From Meloidogyne chitwoodi (Eukaryota; Nematoda; Chromadorea; Rhabditida; Meloidogynidae), in assembly GCA_015183035.1 (NCBI GenBank), contig JACZZP010000007.1, forward strand, positions 1,116,001 to 1,180,000: a stretch of DNA of 64,000 bases, given 5' to 3'. Below, piece after piece: positions 36,955-45,805 of this stretch (within the stretch, counting starts at the first letter, position 1; each line of letters starts with the position of its first letter). The notes beneath the pieces were generated by a model. It saw only the letters and a program-made list of their open reading frames with translations, was not told the origin of the DNA and searched no databases. The translations under genes were made by a program, and so were the position numbers.

Positions 36955-37557
36955 ATGTTCAAAGCGCCCTTTACTATGGTTATATCAGGAGCCACAGGAA
37001 GCGGCAAAACCCAGTGGCTATTACGTTTTCTTAAAAATACGGACCAACTTGTCGACCCTCCACCATTGAAGACTTTATATAGTTTTGGAGAAATGAATGA
37101 AACAGTTTTCAAACTAAAGGAAATGGGTATCACCACATATAATGGGGTACCTGAAACAGAACTAATTAAACAGCATCAGCTTTTAATTTTGGATGACTTG
37201 ATGCTTAATATTCCTAGTCAATTTTTAGATTTATTGTTTACTCGTGGGTCGCATAATTGGGGTGTAAGTGTAATTTTTGTCACACAAAGCTTATACGGTA
37301 AGGATATAAAGACAGCGCGTGCAAATGCTCATTATATTCTTTTAACTAAAAATCCTCAAGGATTATTGCAAGTGCGTACACTCGGGTCTCAGCTTTTTCC
37401 AAAAATGCTTAATTATTTTTTAGAGGCATATAGAGATGCTACTGCAGAAAAATTTTCTTATTTGTTAATTAACATGCATCCGAATGCTGACGAAAATTTT
37501 CGGTTATCTACAAAAATATTTCCTGGAGAAAAAACTACTATATATTTGCCACTATAA
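36955..37557 (+). CDS. FtsK/HerA-type DNA-packaging ATPase
   Basis: A single-exon frame of 200 residues. Walker A is GATGSGKT (residues 12-19), Walker B LLILDDLM (about 78-85), and an FVTQSLY segment (about 107) occupies the sensor position. Size and motifs fit the Maverick ATPase that drives genome packaging into the capsid in adenovirus-like fashion. It is the first of a run of intronless plus-strand genes and diverges from TBP with about 45 bp between the starts, which includes a TATATAA-like stretch. No defects were noticed. Confidence 0.9.
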   Translation: MFKAPFTMVISGATGSGKTQWLLRFLKNTDQLVDPPPLKTLYSFGEMNETVFKLKEMGITTYNGVPETELIKQHQLLILDDLMLNIPSQFLDLLFTRGSHNWGVSVIFVTQSLYGKDIKTARANAHYILLTKNPQGLLQVRTLGSQLFPKMLNYFLEAYRDATAEKFSYLLINMHPNADENFRLSTKIFPGEKTTIYLPL

Positions 37558-37565
37558 TATATAAG
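37558..37565 (+). promoter_or_regulatory. TATATAAG box
   Basis: TATATAAG immediately after the ATPase stop, 33 bp before the next ATG at 37591. Confidence 0.55.
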
Positions 37566-37590
37566 CGTTCAAAAATATTTCATATTTAAA

Positions 37591-37947
37591 ATGCATGCGT
37601 ATAACTATAGTCCATACGTTAAAGAAAATTTTGAATTTCTCCAACGTTTAGCAAAAACATCCTCCGATAAAAAGAAAAACGCGTTGATATTATCGGCTAA
37701 TGCTGATCAGATTTTAGCAATTGTTGAAATTTGTGCTAATATCTTAAAACATAATTTCACACTAAGTCGAAGGCAGCGAAGAAAATTAGTTCAGTTTGCA
37801 GATTACTATAGGTCTATTGCCAGAACACGTACTGAAAAAAGCGCACGCAATCGTATTCAAAAAGGAGGAAGCGCAGCTTTGGCAGCTATACTTATACCTG
37901 TTTTAGGCGCATTAGCAGAGCATATTATTCATAAATTCACACAATAA
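37591..37947 (+). CDS. Conserved small Maverick protein
   Basis: An intronless frame of 118 residues. It has a helical N-terminal half with an NADQILAIVEICANILKHNF segment, a very basic centre LSRRQRRKLVQFADYYRSIA, and a hydrophobic, glycine-containing C-terminus GGSAALAAILIPVLGALAEH. Basic-then-hydrophobic small proteins like this are usual between the ATPase and integrase of Mavericks and have been compared with adenovirus core or membrane-active proteins. I regard that comparison as unproven. Its stop overlaps the next start by one base (ATGA-type junction at 37947). Confidence 0.6.
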   Translation: MHAYNYSPYVKENFEFLQRLAKTSSDKKKNALILSANADQILAIVEICANILKHNFTLSRRQRRKLVQFADYYRSIARTRTEKSARNRIQKGGSAALAAILIPVLGALAEHIIHKFTQ

Positions 37948-38828
37948 TGAAGCATACAAAGAAAATGATAATGGTGCCTGAGGCCGAATATGTTACACTT
38001 TTAAATATGATCAAAGGTGGGGATTTTTTACAAACAGAAAAGGCAAAAACTGATTTAGACATAAAACGAACATTAGATGATCCTAAATTAACCGAGGATG
38101 TACGGGCAAAAAAGTATAACTTGCTATACAAAAAAAGAAGACAATTAAAAGAAAAATTAGAAAATCGACCACAAAAGGTAATTATAGAAGAAATAAAAAC
38201 AAATTCTGAGGCGGCTCCGTATTTAAATGTAGGCACAAATAAATCGAGTTTAATTGTTGATAAAGGTGAACCAAAGCCTGATCCTCAACCTACATCAGAA
38301 ACAAACCTTCGAACTCCTAAAATAAAAAGATCAGCTCCTTTCAAAGGAATTATAGCAAAGAAATTTTCAGATGAGATTGAAAATTATGTCAAAGATCATT
38401 CAAAAAAATTTAAAATTCATGAGGACGGGAGTTTTGAAACATATGTAAAAGGAAGACGTGTAAACAATAGTAACTTTAATCATGTACTTGAATACATAAC
38501 TGGAGATAGAACTTCACCTCCAAAGGGATTTAAATTTCTATTTAGTCGTCTTGCTAAGGATCCCTTAGTTATGGATTTTATTCGTAAAACACGTGGAGAC
38601 AGCAGTACAGAAAAAAGTTCTGAAAGTAAAGAGGAGAGTTCTGGAAGTTCAGAGGAAAGTTCTGGAAGTAAAGAGGAAAGTTCTGGAAGTAAAGAAGAGA
38701 GTTCTGGAACGCAGTCAGGAACCGGAAAAAAGGGGAAAAGAGTACTTGTAAGGATCCCAACTATAAATTCACCTGGGTTTGTTCGAAGAAAAAATAAATT
38801 TATGCCACAAATATGGGAAAAGCTATAG
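37947..38828 (+). CDS. Conserved Maverick protein upstream of integrase, with Ser/Glu repeat
   Basis: An intronless frame of 293 residues: a basic helical N-terminal half, then a conserved block with NSNFNHVLEYITGD, PPKGFKFLFSRLAKDPLVM, an in-frame Ser/Glu repeat (4.5 copies of SSGSKEE-like, 38616-38710), and a C-terminus ending FMPQIWEKL. The conserved block and the ending recur in C (before FKPSLWKK at 51481) and in A (partial gene at 63889-64000). In all three elements the gene overlaps the integrase start, here by 16 bp. Function unknown; likely a virion or assembly protein. Confidence 0.6.
   Translation: MKHTKKMIMVPEAEYVTLLNMIKGGDFLQTEKAKTDLDIKRTLDDPKLTEDVRAKKYNLLYKKRRQLKEKLENRPQKVIIEEIKTNSEAAPYLNVGTNKSSLIVDKGEPKPDPQPTSETNLRTPKIKRSAPFKGIIAKKFSDEIENYVKDHSKKFKIHEDGSFETYVKGRRVNNSNFNHVLEYITGDRTSPPKGFKFLFSRLAKDPLVMDFIRKTRGDSSTEKSSESKEESSGSSEESSGSKEESSGSKEESSGTQSGTGKKGKRVLVRIPTINSPGFVRRKNKFMPQIWEKL
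38616..38710 (+). repeat. 21-bp in-frame coding minisatellite
   Basis: About 4.5 copies of AGTTCTGGAAGTAAAGAGGA(A/G), encoding a seven-residue Ser/Glu unit inside the gene at 37947-38828. Confidence 0.9.
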
Positions 38829-39907
38829 ACAACTTATTAGAGAAAATATACTATTCTCTCAATTCCTCTGCTTCCTATTCTGGAATAAATCGTGTCTATG
38901 AAGAAGCGCGAAAGAAAAATCCAAAAATAAATAGGAGGGATGTTGTTGATTTTCTTCTAAAGCAGAGGGTTTATACGATGCATCGTCCTGCAAGAAAAAG
39001 ATTTGAAAGATTAGTAACGCGACCAAGCGGCCTACATACAGATTGGCAAGCAGATTTGGCAATTTTTGATCAGTTAGCAAAATACAATGATGGATTCAGG
39101 TACCTTTTAGTATGCATTGATGTTCTCAGTCGAAAGATTTTTGCTGTACCTGTAAAAACTAAGAAATCTGAGGATATGATTGAAGCATTTGAAAAGATTT
39201 TCAAAATTTCGAAAGGAATCTTGCCCCACAAAATATATACAGATCGTGGCTTAGAATTTGAAGCTAAGAAAATGCATGAATATTTTAAAACAAAGGATAT
39301 CGATAAACGTGTAGTTTATAGTCCAGATGTACATGCTTCAATGGCTGAAAGGGCAAATCGAACCATTAAGGAAAGATTATACCGATACTTTAGTGAAAAA
39401 AATACACAAAGATGGATAGAAGCTGTGCAGAAGATTGTACAAGGAATAAATTCTAGTATTAATCGCATTACAGGTGTGACTCCGAATTCTTTTACATTTA
39501 AGAATGCAAGGAATATTTTTGAAAGACTATATAAGGATCCCAAAACTCCACTTAAAAGTTCATCAATACTCGGACGAGGACAAATTGTTCGAATATCTAA
39601 AGAAAAAGGTAAATTTGAAAAAGGATATTTGCCAAATTATACTGACGAATTATTTCGCATCTATATAGTAAACGACTCACAACACCCTATAACATATCGT
39701 TTAGAAGATTTAGAAGGAAATTCAATTAAGGGGGTATTTTATAGGGAAGAATTAGTTCCCACATCTGAGGATACCACACATAGAATTGCAGAAATTTTAA
39801 AAACACGAATTACAAGTTCAGGTATAAAACAACATTTTGTGCGTTGGATTGGCTATACAGATATTCATAACAGTTGGATTAACGATAACGATATAGTTAG
39901 ACGTTAA
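38813..39907 (+). CDS. Retroviral-like integrase of Maverick B
   Basis: An intronless frame of 364 residues. The DDE catalytic triad is readable as D81 (HTDWQADLAIF), D144 (YTDRGLEF) and E179 (MAERANRTIKERLYRYF). The C-terminus carries a chromodomain-like module, RIAEILKTRITSSGIKQHF then VRWIGYTDIHNSW, as in Maverick and chromovirus integrases. It joins element ends to target DNA, producing 6-bp duplications. It overlaps the preceding gene by 16 bp and ends three bases before the next ATG. Homologues: 51469-52596 (C) and 62822-63916 (A). It looks intact. Confidence 0.93.
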   Translation: MGKAIDNLLEKIYYSLNSSASYSGINRVYEEARKKNPKINRRDVVDFLLKQRVYTMHRPARKRFERLVTRPSGLHTDWQADLAIFDQLAKYNDGFRYLLVCIDVLSRKIFAVPVKTKKSEDMIEAFEKIFKISKGILPHKIYTDRGLEFEAKKMHEYFKTKDIDKRVVYSPDVHASMAERANRTIKERLYRYFSEKNTQRWIEAVQKIVQGINSSINRITGVTPNSFTFKNARNIFERLYKDPKTPLKSSSILGRGQIVRISKEKGKFEKGYLPNYTDELFRIYIVNDSQHPITYRLEDLEGNSIKGVFYREELVPTSEDTTHRIAEILKTRITSSGIKQHFVRWIGYTDIHNSWINDNDIVRR

Positions 39908-39909
39908 TA

Positions 39910-42900
39910 ATGGATTCCTTCTATGTAATTTTGCCATCAAATACTAACAGTGTTGATGGAAATACTACATCAAAGTTCACAGTTCGTATGCCTGATACTC
40001 TAGAACTGGACTCAAGCTGGACAGTTGCGCTTTCTAACATCATCTATCCATACTCTTTCTCATTACTTGGTGGTTCAGATGAACAAGAATCGATAACAAT
40101 ATTTCGCCGATATGGCGAAGAACTTTTACCTATTCGTATCGAGGTACCTGATTTATCTTTTTCATCTGAAGAGGCGTTAGAAAAAGCTATAAATGCTATT
40201 TTACATGATTCATGGGTAAAAGAAATAGAAAGGGAACGCAAGGAAAAGGATGAGAAACTAGAAAAATATTTATTATTTGGCGAAGTTAGAAATAAACGAG
40301 ATGTTGAGTTAGAATCTATCAAAGAACATTTTGTTACATATGGTTATTTTTACTTGTCGATAGAGGAAGAAAAAGATTTTATAAAACTTTTATCAGAAAA
40401 AGAAGTAGCAATTGACCCTAAAGTTTTACCTTTATCCAAAGAGGAATCAGCATCTAGTGGAAAAAATTTTAAAATAATACCTCCACAAAAAGAAAAGAAT
40501 TTTTATATTATGGTATTAAGTGAATTTATCCAAGCTCAATTGAAACTTTTGCAAATGCCTTTTTCAGAACAACTTGATAAAAATAACTATTTCGATATGC
40601 CAAAAGATACGTCTTATAATTTTATAAGATTTTTGGGCAAAAAAGGTATAAGATTACCCCGAATAAGCCCTTCCCCTTATTCTGCGGATGGTCTAAAAAG
40701 GGTTCGATTTTATCCTAACAATGATCAAAAAGAAAAGGTCCGACAGGCGGTCGACGAATTTATGCTTCCTCCAGAGTCTCAAACACGAAAACCTGAATTA
40801 CAAAGCGAAGAACCTGTTGAAGTACCTAATCATATAGAGGAACCTAAAGTTGTTGAATTAAATACTCATATCGAGGAACATAAAGTTGTTGAAGTTCCTA
40901 CTCATATCGAAGAACAGCAACCTGGGAATCAACAAGAAGATCATGATGATTCTAAAATTGATGAGTCTTTAATTGATTACTCTATAGAATCCATACAAAA
41001 ATTTGAAAAGGAGGGATATATAGATTTGCCGAAGAAAATTGCATATAAATTTATAAAATTTTTAAATGAAAAAATTGAAGGTGCACAACTTCCGAAAGTG
41101 CAGAATGTTCCTGAATCGTCATTAGTTCGTTTAAAACCACAAGCTGATCAAAATGAACTTATTTTGAATTCTTTTAAAACTTTTGCTTCAAAAAGTCAAC
41201 AAGAAAATGCTGAATCAGTTAAACCTTCCATCGAAACAAAAGATATTATTCCTCCTTTAACAATGATAACTGAAGAGTCTGTCATATTACCAAAGAAAGA
41301 TATTACTCCACCAACTAAAACTGATGATGCTATACCTGAAAAATTAGATAAAAAAGAAGATAACCATGAAGCTGATAAACCAGAAGTATCTAACGAAGGT
41401 GTAACTATTGAAGTTGAGAATTTATTCGCTTTGCGTGAAAAAGTAGAAATTAATGAGCAAGATAAGCATGAAGAAACATTATCTAAAGAAGAGACTTCTC
41501 AAGGCGCGTCACAAACAGAAAAACTTTCAACTATTTCTGAAATACCTTCTAATTCTGAAATCATGGACGATTCAGTTCAAGAGGAAAAAATTCAAAAAGA
41601 AAACGAAAAGATTGATAGAACGCCTCTTGATGGAAAAATAACATCTCTTTATCATGTAGATATTCCTGATAAACAACCCATCTTAACTGAGGAGCAAAAG
41701 AACTTGATTACTGTGGCTGTTCTTGCTGCTAAAAATTCTTGGAGAGAGAGTGTAGATTTAGCGACGAAATCTCAAGAAAATATGGAACAAGCCGAAGATT
41801 TGTGGTGGAAAGCTCGCTTTAAATATTCAGCTAATGATATGCAAATAACTATAAAGAAAACAGGAAAAGTTGTAAATTTGAGAAAAACACCAGAACATAT
41901 TGTTCCTTGGGTCCGCGCACAGGTAAGATTATTAACTAGTCGCAAAATAAATATCGATGATTGGACTCAGGAATGTTTAGAACTCGCTAAAAGAGCTTCA
42001 GTTGCTCACCGTGATGCAGAAACGGCTGAATTGCGGAGAGATGTTTTTGAAGCAAGAAAAGCCGCGGATCGTGCAAAAGCAGCGTTAAATAAAGTTAAGG
42101 AAGCTGCCAAGCAGGTTGAAGAATTATTTACAGGGCATAAAAATCTTGCACTAGAAATTATTAATAAAGTTGATGAGGCTTTTAATAATCAAAATGAGCA
42201 AAACATAAAATCTCACCATGAATTTAGCCTTCCAATAACTGATGAAGAAGATGATTTTGAGCCATGGGCTCCAGATGAAATTATTATTGAATCTAAAGTT
42301 AAACCTAGTGAAATACATGAAAAATCACAATCATTTCCTCTAACTATTATTGAAGAAGAAAATAACGAGCCTTGGACATCACCACCGTCTTCTAAAGAAC
42401 AAAACTTTCAAACAATAATTGAAGACGAAGAAAAGCCAGCCCTTGAATTACCTAAAGCAGAAGCACTTGTAGCGAAAGAAGAACCATCGTTTTGGAGTAA
42501 AATATTTGGAGGCAGTTCAGAAACAAAAGAATATCAAACTAAACAACCATCTAATGAACCAAGAGCAGAAGCCCTCATTGCCGAACATCATTCAACAAAT
42601 GATTCAAAAAAATTGCATTATGCTAAATATGCATATCCGTCTGAATATAAAAAAATGCTTTTGGACTTTTCTAATTTACAATTAGCCGATCCTCGTTATG
42701 AATGGGTCTCTTTTCATTATGATAAGTTGCATCATCGTTTCTGGGTTAGCTTAGAAGGAAATGTACAATACATTCAATTAAGCCGTCAACTAGCCTATAC
42801 ATTGGGCTTCGATTCAGAAAAACTCCATAATGGTCATGTCGCAAAGTATATGCCAGACCTCTCTGGAGGTGTGCGTCAATTTTTAGTTTATGCACCGCGA

Positions 42901-43137
42901 CTTGTTGAAAATAGTATAATTGGAAATGTTACCGCTCCATTATTACGTGTTGTAAATGTTAATGGAAAACCAGGAGATTGTATTTCCGAGGTATATATGA
43001 CCGAGCATCATCATCGTTTATTAGGAAAACGTCATCCTGATATAACAATTGAAATACGAAACTTAACTGGAAATTTAGTAAAATTTCATTGGGGAAATTG
43101 TATAGTAACACTTCATTTTCAACGCTCATTGTTTTAA
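39910..43137 (+). CDS. Large minor-capsid-type (penton candidate) protein of Maverick B
   Basis: An intronless frame of 1,075 residues. The N-terminal 110 residues (FYVILPSNTNSVDGNTTS, WTVALSNIIYPYSF) and C-terminal 170 residues (YTLGFDSEKL, KYMPDLSGGVRQFLVYAPRL, PLLRVVNVNGK) match the 349-residue homologue in C. Between them is an insertion of roughly 700 residues. It contains a duplicated module (about 227-285 and 370-425, each with LPK/MPK...Y.FI.FL followed by a DQ.E motif), Pro/Glu repeats (HIEEHKVVEVPTHIEE) and an Ala/Glu-rich helical section. The conserved parts are characteristic of a Maverick virion protein often proposed as the minor capsid or penton protein. The insertion may form a spike or fibre; that is inference. 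No defects seen. Confidence 0.7.
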   Translation: MDSFYVILPSNTNSVDGNTTSKFTVRMPDTLELDSSWTVALSNIIYPYSFSLLGGSDEQESITIFRRYGEELLPIRIEVPDLSFSSEEALEKAINAILHDSWVKEIERERKEKDEKLEKYLLFGEVRNKRDVELESIKEHFVTYGYFYLSIEEEKDFIKLLSEKEVAIDPKVLPLSKEESASSGKNFKIIPPQKEKNFYIMVLSEFIQAQLKLLQMPFSEQLDKNNYFDMPKDTSYNFIRFLGKKGIRLPRISPSPYSADGLKRVRFYPNNDQKEKVRQAVDEFMLPPESQTRKPELQSEEPVEVPNHIEEPKVVELNTHIEEHKVVEVPTHIEEQQPGNQQEDHDDSKIDESLIDYSIESIQKFEKEGYIDLPKKIAYKFIKFLNEKIEGAQLPKVQNVPESSLVRLKPQADQNELILNSFKTFASKSQQENAESVKPSIETKDIIPPLTMITEESVILPKKDITPPTKTDDAIPEKLDKKEDNHEADKPEVSNEGVTIEVENLFALREKVEINEQDKHEETLSKEETSQGASQTEKLSTISEIPSNSEIMDDSVQEEKIQKENEKIDRTPLDGKITSLYHVDIPDKQPILTEEQKNLITVAVLAAKNSWRESVDLATKSQENMEQAEDLWWKARFKYSANDMQITIKKTGKVVNLRKTPEHIVPWVRAQVRLLTSRKINIDDWTQECLELAKRASVAHRDAETAELRRDVFEARKAADRAKAALNKVKEAAKQVEELFTGHKNLALEIINKVDEAFNNQNEQNIKSHHEFSLPITDEEDDFEPWAPDEIIIESKVKPSEIHEKSQSFPLTIIEEENNEPWTSPPSSKEQNFQTIIEDEEKPALELPKAEALVAKEEPSFWSKIFGGSSETKEYQTKQPSNEPRAEALIAEHHSTNDSKKLHYAKYAYPSEYKKMLLDFSNLQLADPRYEWVSFHYDKLHHRFWVSLEGNVQYIQLSRQLAYTLGFDSEKLHNGHVAKYMPDLSGGVRQFLVYAPRLVENSIIGNVTAPLLRVVNVNGKPGDCISEVYMTEHHHRLLGKRHPDITIEIRNLTGNLVKFHWGNCIVTLHFQRSLF

Positions 43138-43140
43138 ATT

Positions 43141-43542
43141 ATGACACACATAGCCATTGATTTGGATAAAATTGACTGGGGACCCTTTTTAAATGCCCAA
43201 GAGGGTAGTGGCATGCTAGAAGGAAACCGATATTTTCAAGGAACAAGGTACCAAAGGGGTTTTGGTGTACTTGGTGCTGTAGGTCGTTTTATTATGCCTA
43301 TTGTCAAAAATTTAGCTACAAGTGCAGGTCAGGAGGCTGTAACTGCAGGAAAAAATATACTTGAGGATGTTTCACAGGGTCGTTCTGTTAGTGAAGCTTT
43401 GAAACAACACGGCACTGAAGGTCTTCAAAAGGTAAGTAAAAAACTTCAACAATGTGGAAAAGGTAGAAGAAAAGCTAAAATAGTCGAAAAGAACAGTCGT
43501 CGCCGTCGCTATAGAGATCAACTTAGTTTAGAAGGACTCTAA
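43141..43542 (+). CDS. Small basic virion-type protein of Maverick B
   Basis: A 133-residue intronless frame between the minor-capsid-type and major capsid genes. It has YQRGFGVLGAVGRFIMPIVK, an amphipathic helix EAVTAGKNILEDVSQG, a second helix, and a very basic end (SRRRRYRDQLSLEGL). Homologues in the same position are 54184-54744 (C; YQRGYGIGSILRSFMRYLIP) and 59793-60344 (A; FQRGYGRQVGG...RFLLPYARRAG). The glycine-rich start, amphipathic helix and basic tail recall adenovirus pVI/pX-type core or membrane-lytic proteins, but that link is not shown. Confidence 0.65.
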   Translation: MTHIAIDLDKIDWGPFLNAQEGSGMLEGNRYFQGTRYQRGFGVLGAVGRFIMPIVKNLATSAGQEAVTAGKNILEDVSQGRSVSEALKQHGTEGLQKVSKKLQQCGKGRRKAKIVEKNSRRRRYRDQLSLEGL

Positions 43543-43543
43543 G

Positions 43544-43551
43544 TATATAAG
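43544..43551 (+). promoter_or_regulatory. TATATAAG box before the major capsid gene
   Basis: TATATAAG starts one base after the preceding stop codon and 38 bp before the capsid ATG at 43582. Confidence 0.6.
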
Positions 43552-43581
43552 TTCTCGCATTGGCTAAATTTCCAAACAAAA

Positions 43582-44970
43582 ATGGCAACGATCAAAAAAA
43601 TTGATAAAGATAGTTCTGAGGGTGTTGATAATCGTCTAACTTTCTTTACTATTCCTTCAACTAATGTAGGTATACAACGTTCGGCTTTCAAAGAACTACT
43701 ACCTCTTAATGCTCTAAATCAATCTGCAGGTCCATTTATTTTTCGTTATTTTGGAGATTCACTTTATCTTGATTTGAGCAAGACTTATTTTAGTTTAGTT
43801 TTATCACTTGAAAGAAAAAATAAAGATGGTGAATGGGTTCCAATTACAAACGGTACAACAGAAGCTTTTGTGGGCGATAAGCATACAAGCGTTGCACAAT
43901 ATTTAGGTTTAACATGGATTCGTCGTCTTACTCTTTCTATTAATGGAGTTCAGTGCTATGATTCTGGCATTCATTATTCATATAGATGTATATTTTTACA
44001 TGAACTTGGAGCTAATAGAGAAATTAGTAAAGGTCTTTATGAGGCAGGCCTTTATTATAAAGATGCCGTGGACAAGAATGATATTAATGGTTCTGGATTT
44101 AAGGCTCGTGCATCACGCTTTGCAAATGGACAGTTGTGTAGGTTATTCTCACATTTAGATTATGATATGGCACGGCAAAATCAACTTTTAATTCCGAATA
44201 GTGATGTTATATGGACGATATACAAAAATACAGATGAATTTCTTATTCACACTCCCAAATATTTGCCAAAAGCAGGAGCGGAATATGTTAGTAACACAAA
44301 CACTTATCGTCTCCGTCTTCATGATATGAGAATTTTTGTTAAGCAGGTCGATTTAAGTATGTCTTTAAATAATGCTATTGCGCGACATTTGGAACAAACA
44401 CCCGCAAAATATGCTTACAGAAAAATTGAAATTAGAAGTGTATTTCTTGGAAAAGGTCGACAAGAAATTACACATCCAGCATTTACAAGTACATGTCCAC
44501 GACGTTTGATCATATGCTTTGTAAGTTCTTCAGCATATACAGGAAATACTGAGTTGTCACCCTTCACATTTGAAAATGCTAATTTACGTTCAATTTCGGC
44601 TGAATTTGGCGGATTTCAATTTCCTGCTGTTCCGTACGATCTCGATTTTGCAAATGATAGCTTTGTTCGTGCTTATGTTGACATGTATATCGGTATGGAC
44701 CTAGACGCATGGCCAAATTCAGATCCTAGAACTATTAGTATAGGTATGAACGAATTTTCTAAATCTTCATGCTTTTTTGTTATTCCGATGAATTCGACTC
44801 TTGAAGACACTAACGGCCTTGAACTCATTAGACAAGGAACAACAACAGTGCGTTGCCTTTTCAATCAACCTGTAAAGGACGAAGGATATGAAATGATAAT
44901 AATGGGTGAGTTCGATTCAATACTGTCCATAAATGCAGACCGTGTGTTAAGTACTGATGGATCTGTCTAA
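43582..44970 (+). CDS. Double jelly-roll major capsid protein of Maverick B
   Basis: A 462-residue intronless frame. It shares its whole length with 54746-56071 (C) and 58449-59786 (A). Common landmarks are an N-terminal FFTIPSTNVGIQRS, FGDSLYLDLSKTYF, LTLSINGVQCYDSG, PAKYAYRKIEIRSVFL, CPRRLIICFV, FPAVPYDLDF and a C-terminal LELIRQGTTTVR then GEFDSILSINADR. This layout is that of the Maverick major capsid protein, predicted to form double jelly-roll capsomers as in adenovirus hexon-like lineages. A TATATAAG box precedes it. It looks intact. The next gene's aligned start lies just beyond its stop. Confidence 0.82.
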   Translation: MATIKKIDKDSSEGVDNRLTFFTIPSTNVGIQRSAFKELLPLNALNQSAGPFIFRYFGDSLYLDLSKTYFSLVLSLERKNKDGEWVPITNGTTEAFVGDKHTSVAQYLGLTWIRRLTLSINGVQCYDSGIHYSYRCIFLHELGANREISKGLYEAGLYYKDAVDKNDINGSGFKARASRFANGQLCRLFSHLDYDMARQNQLLIPNSDVIWTIYKNTDEFLIHTPKYLPKAGAEYVSNTNTYRLRLHDMRIFVKQVDLSMSLNNAIARHLEQTPAKYAYRKIEIRSVFLGKGRQEITHPAFTSTCPRRLIICFVSSSAYTGNTELSPFTFENANLRSISAEFGGFQFPAVPYDLDFANDSFVRAYVDMYIGMDLDAWPNSDPRTISIGMNEFSKSSCFFVIPMNSTLEDTNGLELIRQGTTTVRCLFNQPVKDEGYEMIIMGEFDSILSINADRVLSTDGSV

Positions 44971-44971
44971 G

Positions 44972-45424
44972 ATGAATTCAATCCAAATTGAAACTATTTT
45001 AAATAGGTATAAACCTTTAAAAAATAAATTTATTGGTGTATATTCGTCAAATAATATTCCAGATGTATTTAATAAACCTTTTTGTTTCATTGCAAATACA
45101 ATGAGAAAAGGAACCGTCGGAGAACATTGGATTGCGTGTTATTCTGATAATTCAAAAACATTGGAATATTTTGACTCTTTTGCTGAAGAACCTAATTGTG
45201 ACATGCGTCTATCAATGCTAAATCGTTTTTCTATAATAAAACAAAATAGATTTTCATTACAGTCTCCACTTTCAGATACATGTGGGCATTATTGTATATG
45301 TTTCCTCATATTACGTTCAAAGACTGATTTTGCATCTTCTCTTCGAAAATTGCATTCTATTCCATCAGAGAGTCGTGATGCAGTGTTACGACGCTTTATC
45401 CAGCGTTTATCTTTGAGTATATAA
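44972..45424 (+). CDS. Adenain-like cysteine protease of Maverick B
   Basis: The frame opens at 44957, but alignment with the A and C proteins favours the ATG at 44972 (MNSIQIETIL). Catalytic residues of the Ulp1/adenovirus-protease fold are in place: H52 (GEHWIACY), D68 (EYFDSF), Q97 (LQSPL) and C104 (DTCGHYCICF). Maverick proteases are thought to mature capsid proteins after assembly. It follows the major capsid gene directly. No defects were seen. Confidence 0.88.
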   Translation: MNSIQIETILNRYKPLKNKFIGVYSSNNIPDVFNKPFCFIANTMRKGTVGEHWIACYSDNSKTLEYFDSFAEEPNCDMRLSMLNRFSIIKQNRFSLQSPLSDTCGHYCICFLILRSKTDFASSLRKLHSIPSESRDAVLRRFIQRLSLSI

Positions 45425-45427
45425 AAG
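45418..45427 (+). promoter_or_regulatory. TATATAAAAG box
   Basis: Overlaps the end of the protease gene, 36 bp before the ATG at 45454. Confidence 0.55.
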
Positions 45428-45453
45428 AATTCAATTAAAATAAATTAACTACA

Positions 45454-45768
45454 ATGAAATACATAATTATATTCTCGTTTTTTGTACAAAATTTAGCACA
45501 AAATTTCAGTAATATTTTATTTCCTGGTCATGGTCCAATCCCTCCAAATGTAAATGATTGTTTTATTCTTGACGCTTCACATGCTCTTTCTATTGGTCCT
45601 TCCTATTCTGGAAATTTTAATAAAGATATTTTGATAATGATTGCTTATGTTTTATATTTTGGTTTAATTTTTGTTTTAGCTATTGTATTCAAGTCAAATA
45701 TAAACTTAAGAAAAAATAAGGAAATAACCCCAGGCATTCGCTTTGCAAATGGCCCCTTTAGTATATAA
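45454..45768 (+). CDS. Small membrane protein of Maverick B
   Basis: 104 residues with an N-terminal signal-like hydrophobic stretch (MKYIIIFSFFVQNLAQ), a short Pro/Asn-containing ectodomain (LFPGHGPIPPNVNDCF), one transmembrane helix (ILIMIAYVLYFGLIFVLAIV) and a short basic tail. Comparable one-helix proteins flank the capsid genes in C (56105-56401) and A (57856-58350). Topology suggests type I with a single external cysteine. A virion membrane or entry role is possible but cannot be shown. Confidence 0.6.
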   Translation: MKYIIIFSFFVQNLAQNFSNILFPGHGPIPPNVNDCFILDASHALSIGPSYSGNFNKDILIMIAYVLYFGLIFVLAIVFKSNINLRKNKEITPGIRFANGPFSI

Positions 45769-45769
45769 G
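45762..45769 (+). promoter_or_regulatory. TATATAAG box before the PAZ-like gene
   Basis: TATATAAG overlaps the stop of the membrane-protein gene and lies 44 bp before the ATG at 45806. Confidence 0.55.
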
Positions 45770-45805
45770 TAGAGGGTTGAGATACCAATTTAATTTGAGG
45801 CTAAC

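Noticed and set aside
38616..38710. Possible CRISPR-like repeat array
   Set aside because: Units are contiguous with no spacers and encode an in-frame Ser/Glu repeat.
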